Of a DNA stretch of 55,089 nt, positions 11,856-35,956 are shown in pieces. The translations under genes were made by a program, and so were the position numbers. The stretch spans positions 1 to 55,089 of the forward strand of contig CAJNOQ010000319.1 in NCBI GenBank assembly GCA_905250885.1, written 5' to 3'. Source of the DNA: Didymodactylos carnosus (lineage: Eukaryota > Rotifera > Eurotatoria > Philodinida > Philodinidae). The stretch's first letter is position 1. The number at the start of each line of letters is the position of its first letter. The notes under the pieces are model-generated. The model worked only from the letters and a program-made list of their open reading frames with translations. It did not search any database and had not been told where the DNA came from.

Positions 11856-14800
11856 TTATAAATCAACCAGTTTTGATAATGATCGATTTTTTATGTCATC
11901 TGCATTCGTAATCAACACCGATAATATAGAGTCTAAGTGATGTAGTTTAATAACTCCTACACCACCACCTAATCGTCGACAATTCATTCCACCATTTAAT
12001 TTCCATGAATTTTGTTCACTATCATACAATTCAACGGATTTCAAATATGCGGCACCATCAAAACCTTTGAAAAGTAACATTATGTAAATCTATAAAAGAA
12101 GTCTAATATAGATCTTACCTCCAATAGCCATTAACTGACCATTAACGACAGCTAAACCAACCTGAAAAAAAAACACAGACAAAAGTGAATATTTAACTCA
12201 CACAAAATAAAATTTTACTATCATTTTAAGGAATTTAATTTGTAAATACATACTCCACTTCTTCTTGAATTCATGGCTACGACTGTGCTCCACTGGTTTG
12301 TCTTTGGATTATAACGTTCGGCGGTTGATAATTCTGTAGCATCATCTCGACCACCGACAGCATCTAAAAGATAAATCAGACTGTAATAGGTAAATTGTTA
12401 AAACCATTTTGAACTTACATATATAACCATTAAATACAGCACATCCCAAATGTTTACGTCGTGTCGTCATCGAAGCAACAGCTGACCATTTACTTATTTT
12501 TGGATCGTAACGTTCAACTAAAAAATGATTAAATCTTTTTTTAAAAATAATGTGAATATTAGAGACTTTTGTTGTTTGTGTCAAACTTCAGTTAAGACAT
12601 TTAAATATTCATTTCAACTGTTTGGTGTGACACAATTTTTTGCTTTTTGCTCAGTTTGCAAAACTATTTTGCAGTGACAAAATAGTTCGAATTAAGAGCG
12701 TTTATTCTACTTGATCAATCTCTACCTGTACTCAATGGACATTGACCATCACTGCCTCCAATGGCGTATAAATATCCGTCTAATACCGCAACAGCTACAC
12801 CTAGACGTTTTGTACACATTGATGTCACACGAATCCATCGCTGTAGTGATGGATCATATCTAAAACGTAAGAAAATGACGGAATTTTTATACATATTTAT
12901 AGAACAATCGAGCTTATGAAGTTTATTCGTTTTTTGTACCCACTTTTCCACTAGATTTAAACACGACATTCCATCTTGTCCTCCGACCGCAAATAAACAT
13001 CCATCTAATACGGCTACACCAACACTTGTTCGACATGAACTCGTCGGTGATACTTCACTACTCCATTGATTGGTTTGTGGATCAAATCTGGAAAGTAAAA
13101 GTTTAGTTTCAAAAGATATATGTAAAAAATATATAATTGAGTTTACCTTTCAACACTGTTCAAATAACTGGTACCATCGTGCCCTACAAGACACAAAAAT
13201 GATTAATAATTATAATTAAGACTAACTGTGTATGTTATCTCACCTCCCACAGCATATAATAGATTATTTAATACAGCTACCCCTACTCCACATCGTCGTT
13301 TACTCATTGGAGCAACAGCACGCCATTCATTCGTCGATGGATCATACATTTCCACACTGGCAATAGCATCACCGGAACACCATCCGCCCACTAAAGAGAA
13401 GAATAAACATGACGATATGGTAAAGTCAGCAAAAAAAATCCTTATGACATCTATTCATACCAGCAAATAGTACTTCTCCAGGTTTAATTGGTTTTCTCGG
13501 TCGTGTTCTTGGTCCTTGCATATTTAATCTTTCTTGAGGTAATAATAAATAATCTTTTGCTTCATCAACAAGATCACGACATGTTTGATCACTTCGTATC
13601 AATGGATCTGAACTAACGGTACTAACAAGAAATCGTGCATTCATCAATGGGAAGCGAACATGTTCTAATATCTATAAATACAAAACAAAAACGATATATA
13701 TCAACAGCTAGAGAATACCGTAAGAAAATTGAAAAATCAAAGGCATTTTTTGGATACATCTATTGCATAGGCAGCGGATTCGAGAGGCTCAAGGTTCATC
13801 TATTTTTGAGTTTAATATTTTGTTGAAACATGTAGTTTGACTTATATATACAAGAAGAGAATGGATTCTATTGATTTGAACAGTATTTGTCGTAGTTTTA
13901 CATTGAAGAATAAATAAAAACAACAGTTTTTTTGATGATCTTTAGGTTATTCCTATTTTTTATTGATTAACCCTATTGTTTATTCATATTCAAAATAAGA
14001 TAAGTTTTTATTTTGCTTCACAAGAAGAAAATATGTTGAACCTCATCTATTTTCAAAAGGCTTGGCTGCCTATACTGTATGTTTCCCATTATTTCAAAAG
14101 ATGAGAATTATGATGATCCAAATGAATTTTTGGTTAAATATTTCTAAATATTAATTTACCTGTGGTAAATACTGTTTTCTTTGTTCAACATTAAATTGTA
14201 CCCATTGCATGACAGCATTAAATACATCTTCTTCGCTGGTCATATTTAATTCATCACTTGATACTATATCAATCAATTGAGTTATGGGTAAAAATGAAAA
14301 TTCTTCACTTTCTTTTACCTAAATATGAAAGAAGTGTGTTTCGTATACTTTTCTTGTTAACTAAATTTTAGTACATACTTCATTGAAATTATGTTGTGTA
14401 TATCTATCGGCAATTTTTAATAATTCTCTACATGAATGTGTATCAGCAAATGCTCGTATTCCAAGACAATTCGATGGATCTAATTGAGTTTTTAAAAATT
14501 CACAACATGTATCTTGTACTTCTTGAATCTATCAATAAAGACAAATAAATAAAAGATGATATAATTACAGACAAATGGTGAAAGAAGAGAAGAATAAAAA
14601 CATACCTGTAATATACCAGCAGCTGGTAATAATAACTGAACATTTTTTTCATCAACTAAAATTGTTGATGTATAACAAAATTCAATTAATAAATCCATGG
14701 CATTCTCATCAACATCATGAATAACGATTTCTGTTAAACGACTTTCAGCCAATTCACCAGTAAACATTGCTTTAAAATAAGGACTACAAGCTAAATCAAA

Positions 14801-15499
14801 TAGATAGAAAAATAAATAACAAAAGCCAAAAAACAAGACAGAGATTTGTTACAGTAAAAACTGTTATATGTCGATAAAAAAGAGTTTGTTTAGAAAATGT
14901 TGAACGTTCATCATTTTCACTATTTACCTGATAAAACGGCTCGATGTGCTGGAATTTTTGATTGTCCAATGATAAGTAATACATCACATAATTCTTTTTG
15001 TTTTCTTAACATATTTAAATTTGTCAAAACAAGTTTGGCATGTGTTTTTAGTTCTTTAAATAATTTGTTTGACGATGAACAATCTTTTAACATATCCGGA
15101 TTATTGATACCAGACGAAGATGATGAATTGACAAAATTACGGTTATGATGATGGAGAGTACTAGAAGATTGAGAAAAGAGACTAAAAATGATAAATCAGT
15201 CAATTAAACTAGTAAACTACATTTGATTGTCAAGAATTGTGAGAAAACAATATATGTAAACAATAGTTCTGTTTTTGAATACATAACTTAAACCTGAAAT
15301 ACATATAGATTTTGATCTAACAGAAAACAACATGTATTTTAACCGAAAGTAAAGTATCATATTAGATGGAAACACTTTATTACATAAGACTTCAAATTTC
15401 AAGATAAAATTTCATCTAAGATGCAAGGATAAGATGTAAAAAAGAAAGCTAATTATACCATGTTTTTCCAGGCGATTGAGTTGTGTCCATTTTCTCCAT
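11856..15499 (-). CDS. KLHL20: Kelch-like protein 20 / diablo orthologue (BTB-BACK-Kelch cullin-3 adaptor)
   Basis: Fourteen exons: 15499-15459, 15181-14928, 14790-14606, 14528-14379, 14318-14160, 13671-13461, 13390-13244, 13183-13147, 13087-12944, 12859-12726, 12517-12419, 12363-12254, 12161-12119 and 12064-11856. They sum to 641 codons (640 residues; human KLHL20 has 609). The BTB domain is in exons 2-3 ([31 protein letters not shown]). BACK is in exons 4-6 ([32 protein letters not shown]). Six Kelch blades follow with repeated VGG/IGG and YDP..W signatures, ending [11 protein letters not shown] as in KLHL20. The family recruits substrates to CUL3-RING ubiquitin ligases; in animals KLHL20 targets include DAPK and PML. 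Several exons are very short (37, 41 and 43 bp). The end of exon 9 uses a weak donor, GTGGGT. The start is the first ATG in a short leader exon. The residues after the last blade are lineage-specific. Confidence 0.93.
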
Positions 15500-17215
15500 A
15501 ACGTTTTATTTTACCACTCACACAAATAATTAAAAAGAATTCTTAAAAAAATATACAAAACGTATATATATGGCAAACTTCGTTTTTGTTCACATGAATA
15601 TTTTTTTCTATAAATCAAACGTTTCTATGATACAAATATAAACGGTAAATACAATGTAATAAGTTATACAGGTATAAGTGAAGTTTTACCTAATTGTCGT
15701 AAATGAGAAATTATATGTCTGAAAACAGATGGCATCATCGTGTTCAACGCTAAAAAAAGTGGTCACCAAAAATAACTGAATTCCATATTCATTCAATGAG
15801 TCAAATAATCACATACAAACATCTACAAACAAAAAGGTGTGTGTGTGGAATGGAAATTTATTGGAAATTGACGAAAGTGTAGAATTTCAAACCAATTAAG
15901 CAGCCTGTGTTTTAAATGGATCACTGAAACACTCCAATGGATGAGATATCCGTCCAATCTCAAAAAAGATGAATTTTTCAGTTAAGTTTTTAATCCTATT
16001 TAAAATATGATAATATAATAAAGATATAATAAAAAGATAAATAAAAAAGATTAATTCTCCGATCTAATTCGTAAAGATGGCGGCACAACCAATCAGATCG
16101 AACAATTTACTATTATTTTACATAGAGCCAAATTTTTAGGAGTAAAAGTCTTGTTAGAAGTTAACTACCAATAACAGTTAGCACGTGACTACTACATTGG
16201 TTAAAAACTAGCCGCCAAGAGACAAAAATGTGGGGAGGGTTCAAAATCGCTGCCGGCTTTTGAAAACGTTAAAAATTGCTTTGATTTTCTTAAACATAAT
16301 AAAGTAATTTTCATTTTATTGAAAAACTTTATAATTAAATTAGAACCAAATATTTCAACGTTTCGAACTTTAAAAGTTCATTTTCAAGAATAAATACAGA
16401 AACGGGTACTTTTGGATTCATTGAATCGAATATGACAAACCTGCATAGTTTGGCGAATTTCCCGTTATTCTTAGTGTTTTTTTGCCAATTTTTCTTTAAA
16501 AATATGAAAGTTCACAAAGCCGTATTTTGAAACGGTCAAACCAGCGTATCAATAAATCTCTACTATCAACGTAAAATTTCGAAATTTTGCTGCGATTATA
16601 ACGTTTATGCATGGAAATTAATGGATGCCTTTGTTTGACCTTTGTCTTTTGAAACAGATTATTTCGTTCTCAAAGCTACTTTGCTAAGAATAAGAAGTAC
16701 ATCGTCTTGTTCAGTTTTTTACGCTCTACTGAGTGGAATACATTTTGATAGAACAAGCAAAACCGTTTGAGTTGTATTAAGGCACCATCTATCGCCTTTA
16801 GAGTAATACGAATATTTCTTCTAGTTAATGGAAGTGCAACTTTTTCACGAGTAGGAATCTTTTATGCAGTTTTTTCAAATTTCGACGGCTAGGTGGCCAT
16901 TTTTGGCAGCTGTGATTATCAGATAACTTCTAACAACCAAATGAAGTAAAAGTTCTAGTTGGAACTTCAGATATGTGTTGTCCTGACCGTTCAACGCATA
17001 TATGAAAATTTTTCTTAATGATTTCCATTTTTGATTTGTTTTTCATTAAATAAAACAAATAAAACGCAAGAAATACATTGAACAAATGTAAGAGGAAGAC
17101 TCGATGGAAACTTAGTTCTAACTTCTAGGTCGAATGTGTAACTTTATCAAGAGATATTTTTAGGCCGCAGAAGTTTAACAGTTGTTTTGTTCGTAAATTA
17201 TATAGTAATAATATC

Positions 17216-17501
17216 CAGTCAGTCATAGTCATTCCAGAAAAGCGCTGGAAACTCTGCTTACGGAAAATTTTACGCGTTTAGCGAGTTTCGAATAATAACG
17301 CGCAAGACGCTGTGAGTGTGTAAAAATAAACCGCAGGAACACGCGTGTAAAGCCTTTGTTTCCACAGCAATGTGCGTTTCCTGTGGTTTATTTTTACACG
17401 CTCCCAGCTTCTTGCGCGTTATTATTCGAAACTCGCTAAACGCGTAAAAGTTTCCGTAAACAGAGTTTCCAGCGCTTTACTGGAATGACTATGATCGACT
17501 G
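17216..17501. mobile_element. Foldback MITE, family B (copy 2)
   Basis: The terminus CAGTCAGTCATAGTCATTCC on the left matches CAGTCGATCATAGTCATTCC on the reverse complement of the right end. The arms continue inward through GCGCTGGAAACTCTG and CGTTTAGCGAGTTTCGAATA, giving a stem of more than 110 bp. The inner segment resembles the copy at 8551-8838. It lies about 540 bp upstream of the NF1 start codon, so it may sit in or near the promoter. Coding capacity is absent. Confidence 0.88.
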
Positions 17502-18005
17502 AGTATCTTTATACACGAAAAGTGAGAGTCATCAACGCTCCCCGACTTATAATAACAATGACTCAAAAAAAATACTTATGTGTAACTATAGATCTGCAGA
17601 ACACATGGACACCACGAGTCAATGTGAATATTACGTCAATAAATTCATTCAATTATTGATAGTTGCAATGTCTAATCTTACTGAACGAGTTCTAATATGT
17701 TGAATATTGTTTGCACTTTAATTTTCATCAAGTTTGTCCTCTGATTCTCCATTTGACGACTTGAAACAGCACTCCGTGTTCATTGATACTCATATAAGTA
17801 ATTGGGTTTTAATTATAAGCTCGGTATTATGTTCTTATCAGAGTGTCCTGTCGAATTACCATATATCGACTACTGTGATCAATAAAAATCGATTTTTTTT
17901 CTTTGTTTTGCACAGCACAACTATCAACTAAAACTTTTATTTATTTATATGTTACGAATTTTCTTGAGCTTTGTTTTCTTATTTTGTAACATTTCTTCGA
18001 ATTCT

Positions 18006-18040
18006 AGATATTTGTTCGTTGGTTTCAATTGTTACGTAAT
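18006..18040 (+). promoter_or_regulatory. Acceptor-like site and short leader before the NF1 start
   Basis: A pyrimidine-rich stretch ends in TTCTAG at 18007, 33 nt before the NF1 ATG. It could be the acceptor of a 5' UTR intron or of spliced-leader trans-splicing. No upstream donor or exon was identified. Confidence 0.4.
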
Positions 18041-30414
<12,374 letters not shown>

Positions 30415-31606
30415 AAGTTTTTCGGTGATTGTTACCATTAAACAGTGACATAATTGTTGAATCTCGTTGTGTTGTTTTGTTTTGTTTATTAATTATCGAA
30501 TGTTCTAGTCATTATTTGCCTTATAGTCACCTTTCCTTTATGTATATATCTACTCATTTTTGTTTAAATATTCTTTATTTTTATTGTCTTTTGTTCTTGG
30601 TTTATCTAGTCAAACATTTTTTATGAAGATTTGAGAGAAATCATATCGCATTTTTGTCATAGATATTTTTGAATTTTTAAAGTTACAGTGACATGTTTTC
30701 CTTCTGTTTGTGAAATTCAACATACAAACTGAGTTTATTTTAATATTGAAATGCGTCAATTAAATCATGAAAAATTATGTCTATAATTACATCATAAATG
30801 TATGTGAGAAGAAAGGACGATGGTGTTTTTTGTAAGAACGAGAATTGTAGTCCAACGAGGTCTATAGTTTACTTCGATTCTTTTGCCGTACGAGGGAACC
30901 GCCCCAGGTGCCCAACTCCGATTTCCTTCATTCATATCTCGTTTTATAGAGCACATCGAGCTAAAAGGATTTTTGCCCATGGCTCTTGAAGTCTCGGTTT
31001 TCTGCAAAATCAGTTTTTGAGAAATTCTAAAAAATAATCAAAACCTTTCATAATGAGGCATAATTGTAGGCCGCACATTTTGTGATTAAAATGAGACGTC
31101 TTCCAGCTCTACATGACCTTTCTTTGCAAAGTTATAGAATTTATAAGAAAAGTCCTAAATTAATTTCTTCAGAAATGTGCAGGCTGTAATTATCCCTCAC
31201 TATGAAAGGTTTTGATTATTTTTTAGAATTTCTCAAAAACTGATTTTGCAGAAAACCGAGACTTCAAGAGCCATGGGCAAAAATCCTTTTAGATTTTTTA
31301 CCAGCTCGATGTGCTCTATAAAACGAGATATGAATGAAGGAAATCGGAGTTGGGCACCTGGGGCGGTTTCCTCGTTAGATGATCATTTATTTTTCTCCAA
31401 ATATATTTTCTGATAAACATATTTTAGTGAATATTGTGACAAAGTCATAAATATATTTTTTTGTTGTAAGTTTTTGATTGTTGTTTTAACAGAATAAAAG
31501 TTATTGTAAAAAGAAAGAAGTGTACATAAAAAACAAACGAACGTCGTTTAGCCCTTGTCTTTCTGATCTTTAGTATTGTCTTCTCTTTTGTAGTTTAAAC
31601 AAAAAC
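30415..31606. other. NF1 3' flank and TIM22 5' flank
   Basis: No exon is seen. A family A-related foldback element occupies 30889-31377. Upstream of TIM22 a pyrimidine-rich run ends in TTGTAG at 31593, 13 nt before the TIM22 ATG. It could be a cis or trans splice acceptor. Confidence 0.5.
30889..31377. mobile_element. Foldback element, family A-related with different outer arms
   Basis: Near-perfect inverted repeat with arms of about 190-210 bp. Left arm blocks are CGAGGGAACCGCCCCAGGTG, GGAAATCGGAGTTGGG (in complement), GAGCACATCGAGCT and TTTTTGCCCATGGCTC. The terminal core CGAGG(G/A)AAC and the central block with ATTAAAATGAGAC and GACCTTTCTTTGCAAAGTT match the copies at 6547 and 49425. The sequence between terminus and core is different. 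Arm identity is very high, which suggests a recent insertion or arm correction. Confidence 0.88.
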
Positions 31607-32429
31607 ATGTTACTTGATCCATCTGTTCTACGTCCAATTCAATATCATAAAGAACAAGAGCAACTCATAAATAAGACACAAAGTCAAATGATGTCAAACG
31701 TATTAACTACTGGTGATCGACAAATATATTCTCTCATTGATCGTCTAATGGGATCAAAACGAAAATGGCCATTATCTGGACCAAACAATGGTCCACTACC
31801 ATCGGCAGTGCCAAAAGAAGAATTGAGAGTAAGAAATTTTATGGAAAGTTGTGTGTTTAAAGCAGGGATTAGTTGCGTGGGAGGTATGACATTGTGTAAT
31901 AGAAATGTGTGTATAATCTGATAAACAAGTTTCACTGTTTAGGATGTGTGATTGGTGTTGGTTTGGGTGTGTTTACAGCTTCGATAGATCCAATGTCAAC
32001 AATTCAAACATCACGTCCAGGTGAGATACCAACGTTGAAAGATGTTTGGCGAGAAATGAAGGCTCGTTCAATTGGTTATGCAAAAAATTTTGCCATTGTT
32101 GGACTGGTATTTAGTACAATTGAGTGTAACATTGAAACAGTAAGATACTTTATTCATACAATTTGTAAAAAATGTTACTCTAATATTATTCTCATAATTT
32201 CTTCTATAGTATCGTGCAAAAGCTGATATTAAAAATGGAACATACGCCGGTTTTGTTACTGGTGGACTTTTAGGATTTCGCGGTAAGATTATATTATATC
32301 TCATTAAATAGTGCGCATGTTTACATTATTTTCTTTTTTGTAGCTGGTCTACAGGCGGGCGTCCTTGGAGCACTTTTTTTTGCTACATTTTCAACAGCAG
32401 TCGAATACTATCTAATGTATCATTATTAG
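31607..32429 (+). CDS. TIMM22: Mitochondrial import inner membrane translocase subunit TIM22
   Basis: Four exons, 31607-31883, 31943-32139, 32210-32282 and 32344-32429, join in phase to 211 codons (210 residues; human 194). The Tim17/Tim22/Tim23 family region starts at FMESCVFKAG and runs through a Gly-rich first membrane segment, the WREMKARSIGYAKNFA stretch, GLVFSTIEC, and the final Gly/Ala-rich segments GFVTGGLLGFRAG and VLGALFFATFSTAVEYY. TIM22 forms the pore of the carrier translocase that inserts multi-spanning carriers into the mitochondrial inner membrane. The Cys pair used for the intramolecular disulfide in other species has candidates in FMESCVFKAG and in FSTIEC. The N-terminal 70 residues are poorly conserved. 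A polyadenylation signal lies 63 nt after the stop. Confidence 0.94.
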
Positions 32430-32491
32430 TAAACAGTATGCCTTCTTTTCTTTTTTTTATACAGTTCTATGTATATATCATTGTTTTCCTT

Positions 32492-32497
32492 AATAAA
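32492..32497 (+). terminator. Polyadenylation signal of TIM22
   Basis: AATAAA lies 63 nt after the TIM22 stop codon, followed by T-rich sequence. It fits the short 3' UTR expected in this compact locus. Confidence 0.65.
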
Positions 32498-32767
32498 CAT
32501 TTCTTAAAGTTAATTAAAATTCTTGCATTATAATTAATTTTTATTTAAATTGAGAATGAGACGATTTTCGGTTTTGAATTCCACTTCTTATGCAAAAATG
32601 ATCGTTAAGAATGATAAAATTTTTAAAGATAAATTTATTATTATTCATCATACTTTTCTATAAAGTTGTGGATAGAACGTTGTGTTTGAGTCATGCAAAA
32701 AATTCTTAAAACTTTATCTTCACAAAGGACATGTAATAGTAATATTAAACAATATACATCTTAACTA

Positions 32768-32979
32768 CACTGAAAAAAAAGAGGTTTCGAGAACTGAAAC
32801 GATTTCAAAACACTTTTTAGGTTTCGTAGGAATGTACGAAACCCTTAAAAAGATTTATCAAGGATCTAGGAAACTTTTTTATGGTTTGGTAGATTTCCTA
32901 TGAAATCTTTAAAAGGGTTTAGAAATCGTTTCAGTTCTCGAAACACTTTTTAAGTTCCATATCGTACCTTTTTCCGGTG
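32768..32979. mobile_element. Foldback MITE with TA-flanked CACTG/CACCG ends (Tc1/mariner-like)
   Basis: The left end CACTGAAAAA and the reverse complement of the right end, CACCGGAAAA, form a terminal repeat. Inward, the arms share GTTTCGAGAACTGAAACGAT. A TA dinucleotide flanks each end (32766-32767 and 32980-32981), as expected for a Tc1/mariner-type target duplication. The element is 212 bp and has no transposase. Confidence 0.75.
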
Positions 32980-33512
32980 TAGATCATACAATACTAACTT
33001 TGTTCATTTTGTCTATTCGAACGACAAAGAATATGTAGAACGAGTAGTATTTTATTATTTTTGGAGTGGATAAAATTGTATAGTCAGACGATTTCATGGA
33101 GTCCGTGCATGCGTATCGTACGTAAAATTGGTTTGAAATATACACCTGTCTAATGTGATTATCATTAAATTTGTCGTAAAACCATTATCTAATTTATTTG
33201 TAATAAAACACAAAAGTTTCCATCTAATATTGTTATCAGAAGTTCGCACGAACCGAAAAATTTTGACTCGATCGGATCTGACGCACTCTTAGAAAATATA
33301 CTCATTCTTAAAGAATCGTATGTATATTTCTCGGAAAAATTGATCGCTTGCTAGATACAAGATGCTTTATGAAGTGCTACTAACTAGATTAGACTACTGC
33401 TCGATCAGACTTTCGTAATTCTGTACTCATTTTTTAAAACAGAGGATGTTATTATATAAAATTTGTGTACATGAAATATTTTGTTTTTAATACTCGTTTT
33501 CTTCAACAATAA

Positions 33513-34100
33513 TTAGAATAAAAAATAGTTTTGCTTATTTGTCTCTATTTTTTCTTTTTTATGAGTTTGTAAATTAATAGCATAACAATATGTACGATGT
33601 TCTTCAGTTGATTCTAAACAAGACAGTAAATCGTCTAATAATTGAGCATATCATTGTAGAAGAGAGTTTTGATAATTTCATACCATTTGGATAACCAGGA
33701 ACAACCAAGTGTACATGATATGGATCATATAATTCTTGAAGGAATGAATTTTGAAACGCTGATATCATATCCAGAAAACGTATTAAATAATTGTCATCAA
33801 CCATTGATATTCTTTTATTTATTCCTGAAACTACATCACTAATCCATTAAACATTGTTTCATGGCACGTTCTAACAATAATATTCGTGTATTTGGTGACA
33901 TTTTTCAAATATGTTGAACAAATATCTTTGAACACTTTGTTTTCTTCTTCATTTCAAACGTTGTGCGACTGAATCATAAAGAAACACGACTTGTATGACA
34001 TTTACATTCGATTGTGTTGTTGGTACAAATGAATTATGAAGATTCAATCACCATAGTTCACGACTTTCCAAGATTTCGCAATCGATGTTAAAGAAGCAAG
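33513..34100 (-). pseudogene. Decayed protein-coding gene of unknown family
   Basis: On the minus strand two exon-like pieces, 33824-33684 and 33635-33513, are separated by a 48-bp GT-AG intron and join in phase. The read-out has coding character: INKRISMVDDNYLIRFLDM, then LYDPYHVHLVVPGYPN, then DDLLSCLESTEEHR, ending at a TAA. Upstream (about 33830-34100) similar coding-like stretches continue but change frame at least twice (for example RILLLERAMKQCLMD, which runs into a stop, and KVFKDICSTYLKN) and contain in-frame stops. I do not recognise the family. It reads as a 3' fragment of a gene broken by frameshifts. A real gene with unrecognised introns is the alternative. Confidence 0.5.
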
Positions 34101-34539
34101 AGCAATTGAATAGACGATAGTAGAAAGGATAAACATGTGTTTGTTTTAAATGATGAAAATAATTTCATGAAAAAAAATGTGAATTAATCGTATTTAAAAA
34201 ATGTACAAAGTACAAAATAGCACGACATTTAGCTTAGAAATTGTGTATATCGACAGAAATACATATGTGTGATAAAACGTATATAATTTTTGGTATTTTG
34301 ATCTCGTTAATGATGATATTCTTAATTGTCTGATACTTCGCATGTTCATCACACTTTATTCTCTATTGTTGATAAATAAAACAAACTAAAATAATTACAT
34401 TTAACATTTTTTTTTCTTGTTGATGATCATTAATTTTTGTTTCAAAAGTGACTAATGTCAATTTTAGGAAAATTCTGCCGTGTTTAGAACTTCAGTTTTA
34501 AATATCAATTAATAGATGATCATATGGAGTTGAAACAGA

Positions 34540-35145
34540 TTTGACTGGCGTTCTTTTTACAGACGAGTTGAAGAAAAATCTTTTTTGCAAGTTATTTATA
34601 ATTATAAGATCATGACTAATATAAAATATCTCTGCTCAGGTCTGCTCTGGTACTGAGATTGGAGACATTGTTTATAAAATAACCATAAGTTACTACTTTT
34701 TCTGCCGGCTACTTATAACCATACCTTTATGAATAAAATAATCATAAGTAGCTCGAGTACAGTATAGAGACATGTTGCCAGGTATGAGCTTAGTTTTCAT
34801 TGGTAGAAATCGTGAAAAATCGAAAATCCGACACGGTTAAAAGTAGAAAAAGTCCAAAATTTGCACGCGCTCTCCATTCATGGAAGACGTTTTTATAAAA
34901 TTACAGCTGCCAGAGAATTTAAGTATAAAGTTACAGCTTCCTAAGTGATCAGTTTCACCAATCTTGCCTTCGGAGCAATAAATAAGAGTCAATTTTAGGA
35001 AACAATGTCTCCTATCTCGGCGACGGAGCAGACCTGCGCAGAGATATTTTATATTAGTCATGATCTTATAATTATAAGTAACTTACAAAAAAGATTTTTC
35101 TTCAACTCGTCTGCAGAAAAAACACCAGCCAAATCTGTTTTGACT
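34540..35145. repeat. Loose inverted repeat of about 600 bp
   Basis: The left segment around 34545-34660 (CTGGCGTTCTTTTTACAGACGAGTTGAAGAAAAATC and following) is the reverse complement of the right segment around 35020-35140 (GATTTTTCTTCAACTCGTCTGCAG and following). The matching part is roughly 110 bp per arm. The middle, about 34680-35000, also shows partial complementarity (GGAGACATTGTTT / AAACAATGTCTCC). It is probably another foldback element, older than the MITEs. Confidence 0.6.
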
Positions 35146-35259
35146 CGATATGTAGTCAGTCATCCGCTGACAGGTTGTCCGATGCTGTAGTTGCTAGTTG
35201 TTTCTTGTTTAGATAAATGACAAACAATATCGTTAATTGTTAAAGCTTGTTCCGTTTGA

Positions 35260-35381
35260 CTCTACAGTAGAGATCTGCACGGGCACGGGAATTCTCGTGG
35301 TCGCGGGCGTGCCCGTACTGGCCGCGGCCATGAACGGACACGGGCAAAAAAATCTTGCCCGTGCAGATCTCTACTCTACAG
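35260..35381. mobile_element. hAT-type MITE with perfect 8-bp target duplication
   Basis: The element itself is 35268-35373 (106 bp). Its ends are perfect inverted repeats, TAGAGATCTGCACGGGC and GCCCGTGCAGATCTCTA. The 8-bp direct repeat CTCTACAG flanks it exactly (35260-35267 and 35374-35381). An 8-bp duplication and a TAGAG terminus are hallmarks of the hAT superfamily. The interior is strikingly GC-rich against an AT-rich background. No coding capacity. Confidence 0.92.
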
Positions 35382-35956
35382 GGTAACATATAAAATTGTA
35401 AGGCACATCTTTCTATATGTTTTTTGAATTTGGCACTGTTTAGTTCATGAAAAAACTAAAATGCTTGATCTGTGAATACCTCTGTTAAGCTCGTAGAATA
35501 GAACTTTTTTTCAATAACCTTCTCTTTCTTTCCAAGATCCTTTGAAAGCCATTTTCATATATTCAGAGGAGCAATTCATCTGTACTTTTGATCTGGAAAT
35601 CTCATTCTTGGTTTAGATAACTTTTCCCTCAAAAACTGCGAATCCTATTGATTAATAACATGTATTAGTCATTTCTAAATTGTTACCGATCTTTTCAAAT
35701 CAATCTTTATATAAAAGTTAATAAGAAAAATATGAATAGAAATATAATTCTTAGCACTAAATAAAAGTAAGAGAGAGCAAAAAGTATAAACGTAACAAAG
35801 AGTCACTGTTCTTATATTCAAGATCACTACACTAGAAAAAAACAAATGTATGCAACAATACAGTGTAACAAACAACGATAATAATAAAATCATTCTCTCA
35901 CACACACACGCAAAAAAGTGGAATATCAGATAATGATAAGTTTTTTCAGTGTTACA

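Larger units (their letters stand above)
15500..18040. other. Divergent intergenic region between KLHL20-like and NF1 genes
   Basis: The two genes are transcribed away from each other, so both promoters should be in this 2.5 kb. A family B foldback element occupies 17216-17501. A loose inverted repeat of TTGTTAGAAGTTA (about 16153) and TAACTTCTAACAA (about 16923) may mark the ends of an older insertion. No coding exon is seen. Confidence 0.5.
34101..35956. other. Intergenic, with one hAT-type MITE
   Basis: AT-rich sequence with no recognised gene. Two similar tracts near 34600-34700 and 35020-35130 (sharing AAAAAATCTTTTTT..AGTTATTTATAATTATAAGATCATGACTAATATAAAATATCTC in opposite orientation) form a loose inverted repeat of about 600 bp. 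A short MITE with target duplication is at 35268-35373. The right end is the 3' flank of DBT. Confidence 0.45.

Noticed and set aside
13228-13470. 80-codon plus-strand frame across the Kelch exons
   Set aside because: It is antisense to the KLHL20-like exons and has no support of its own.
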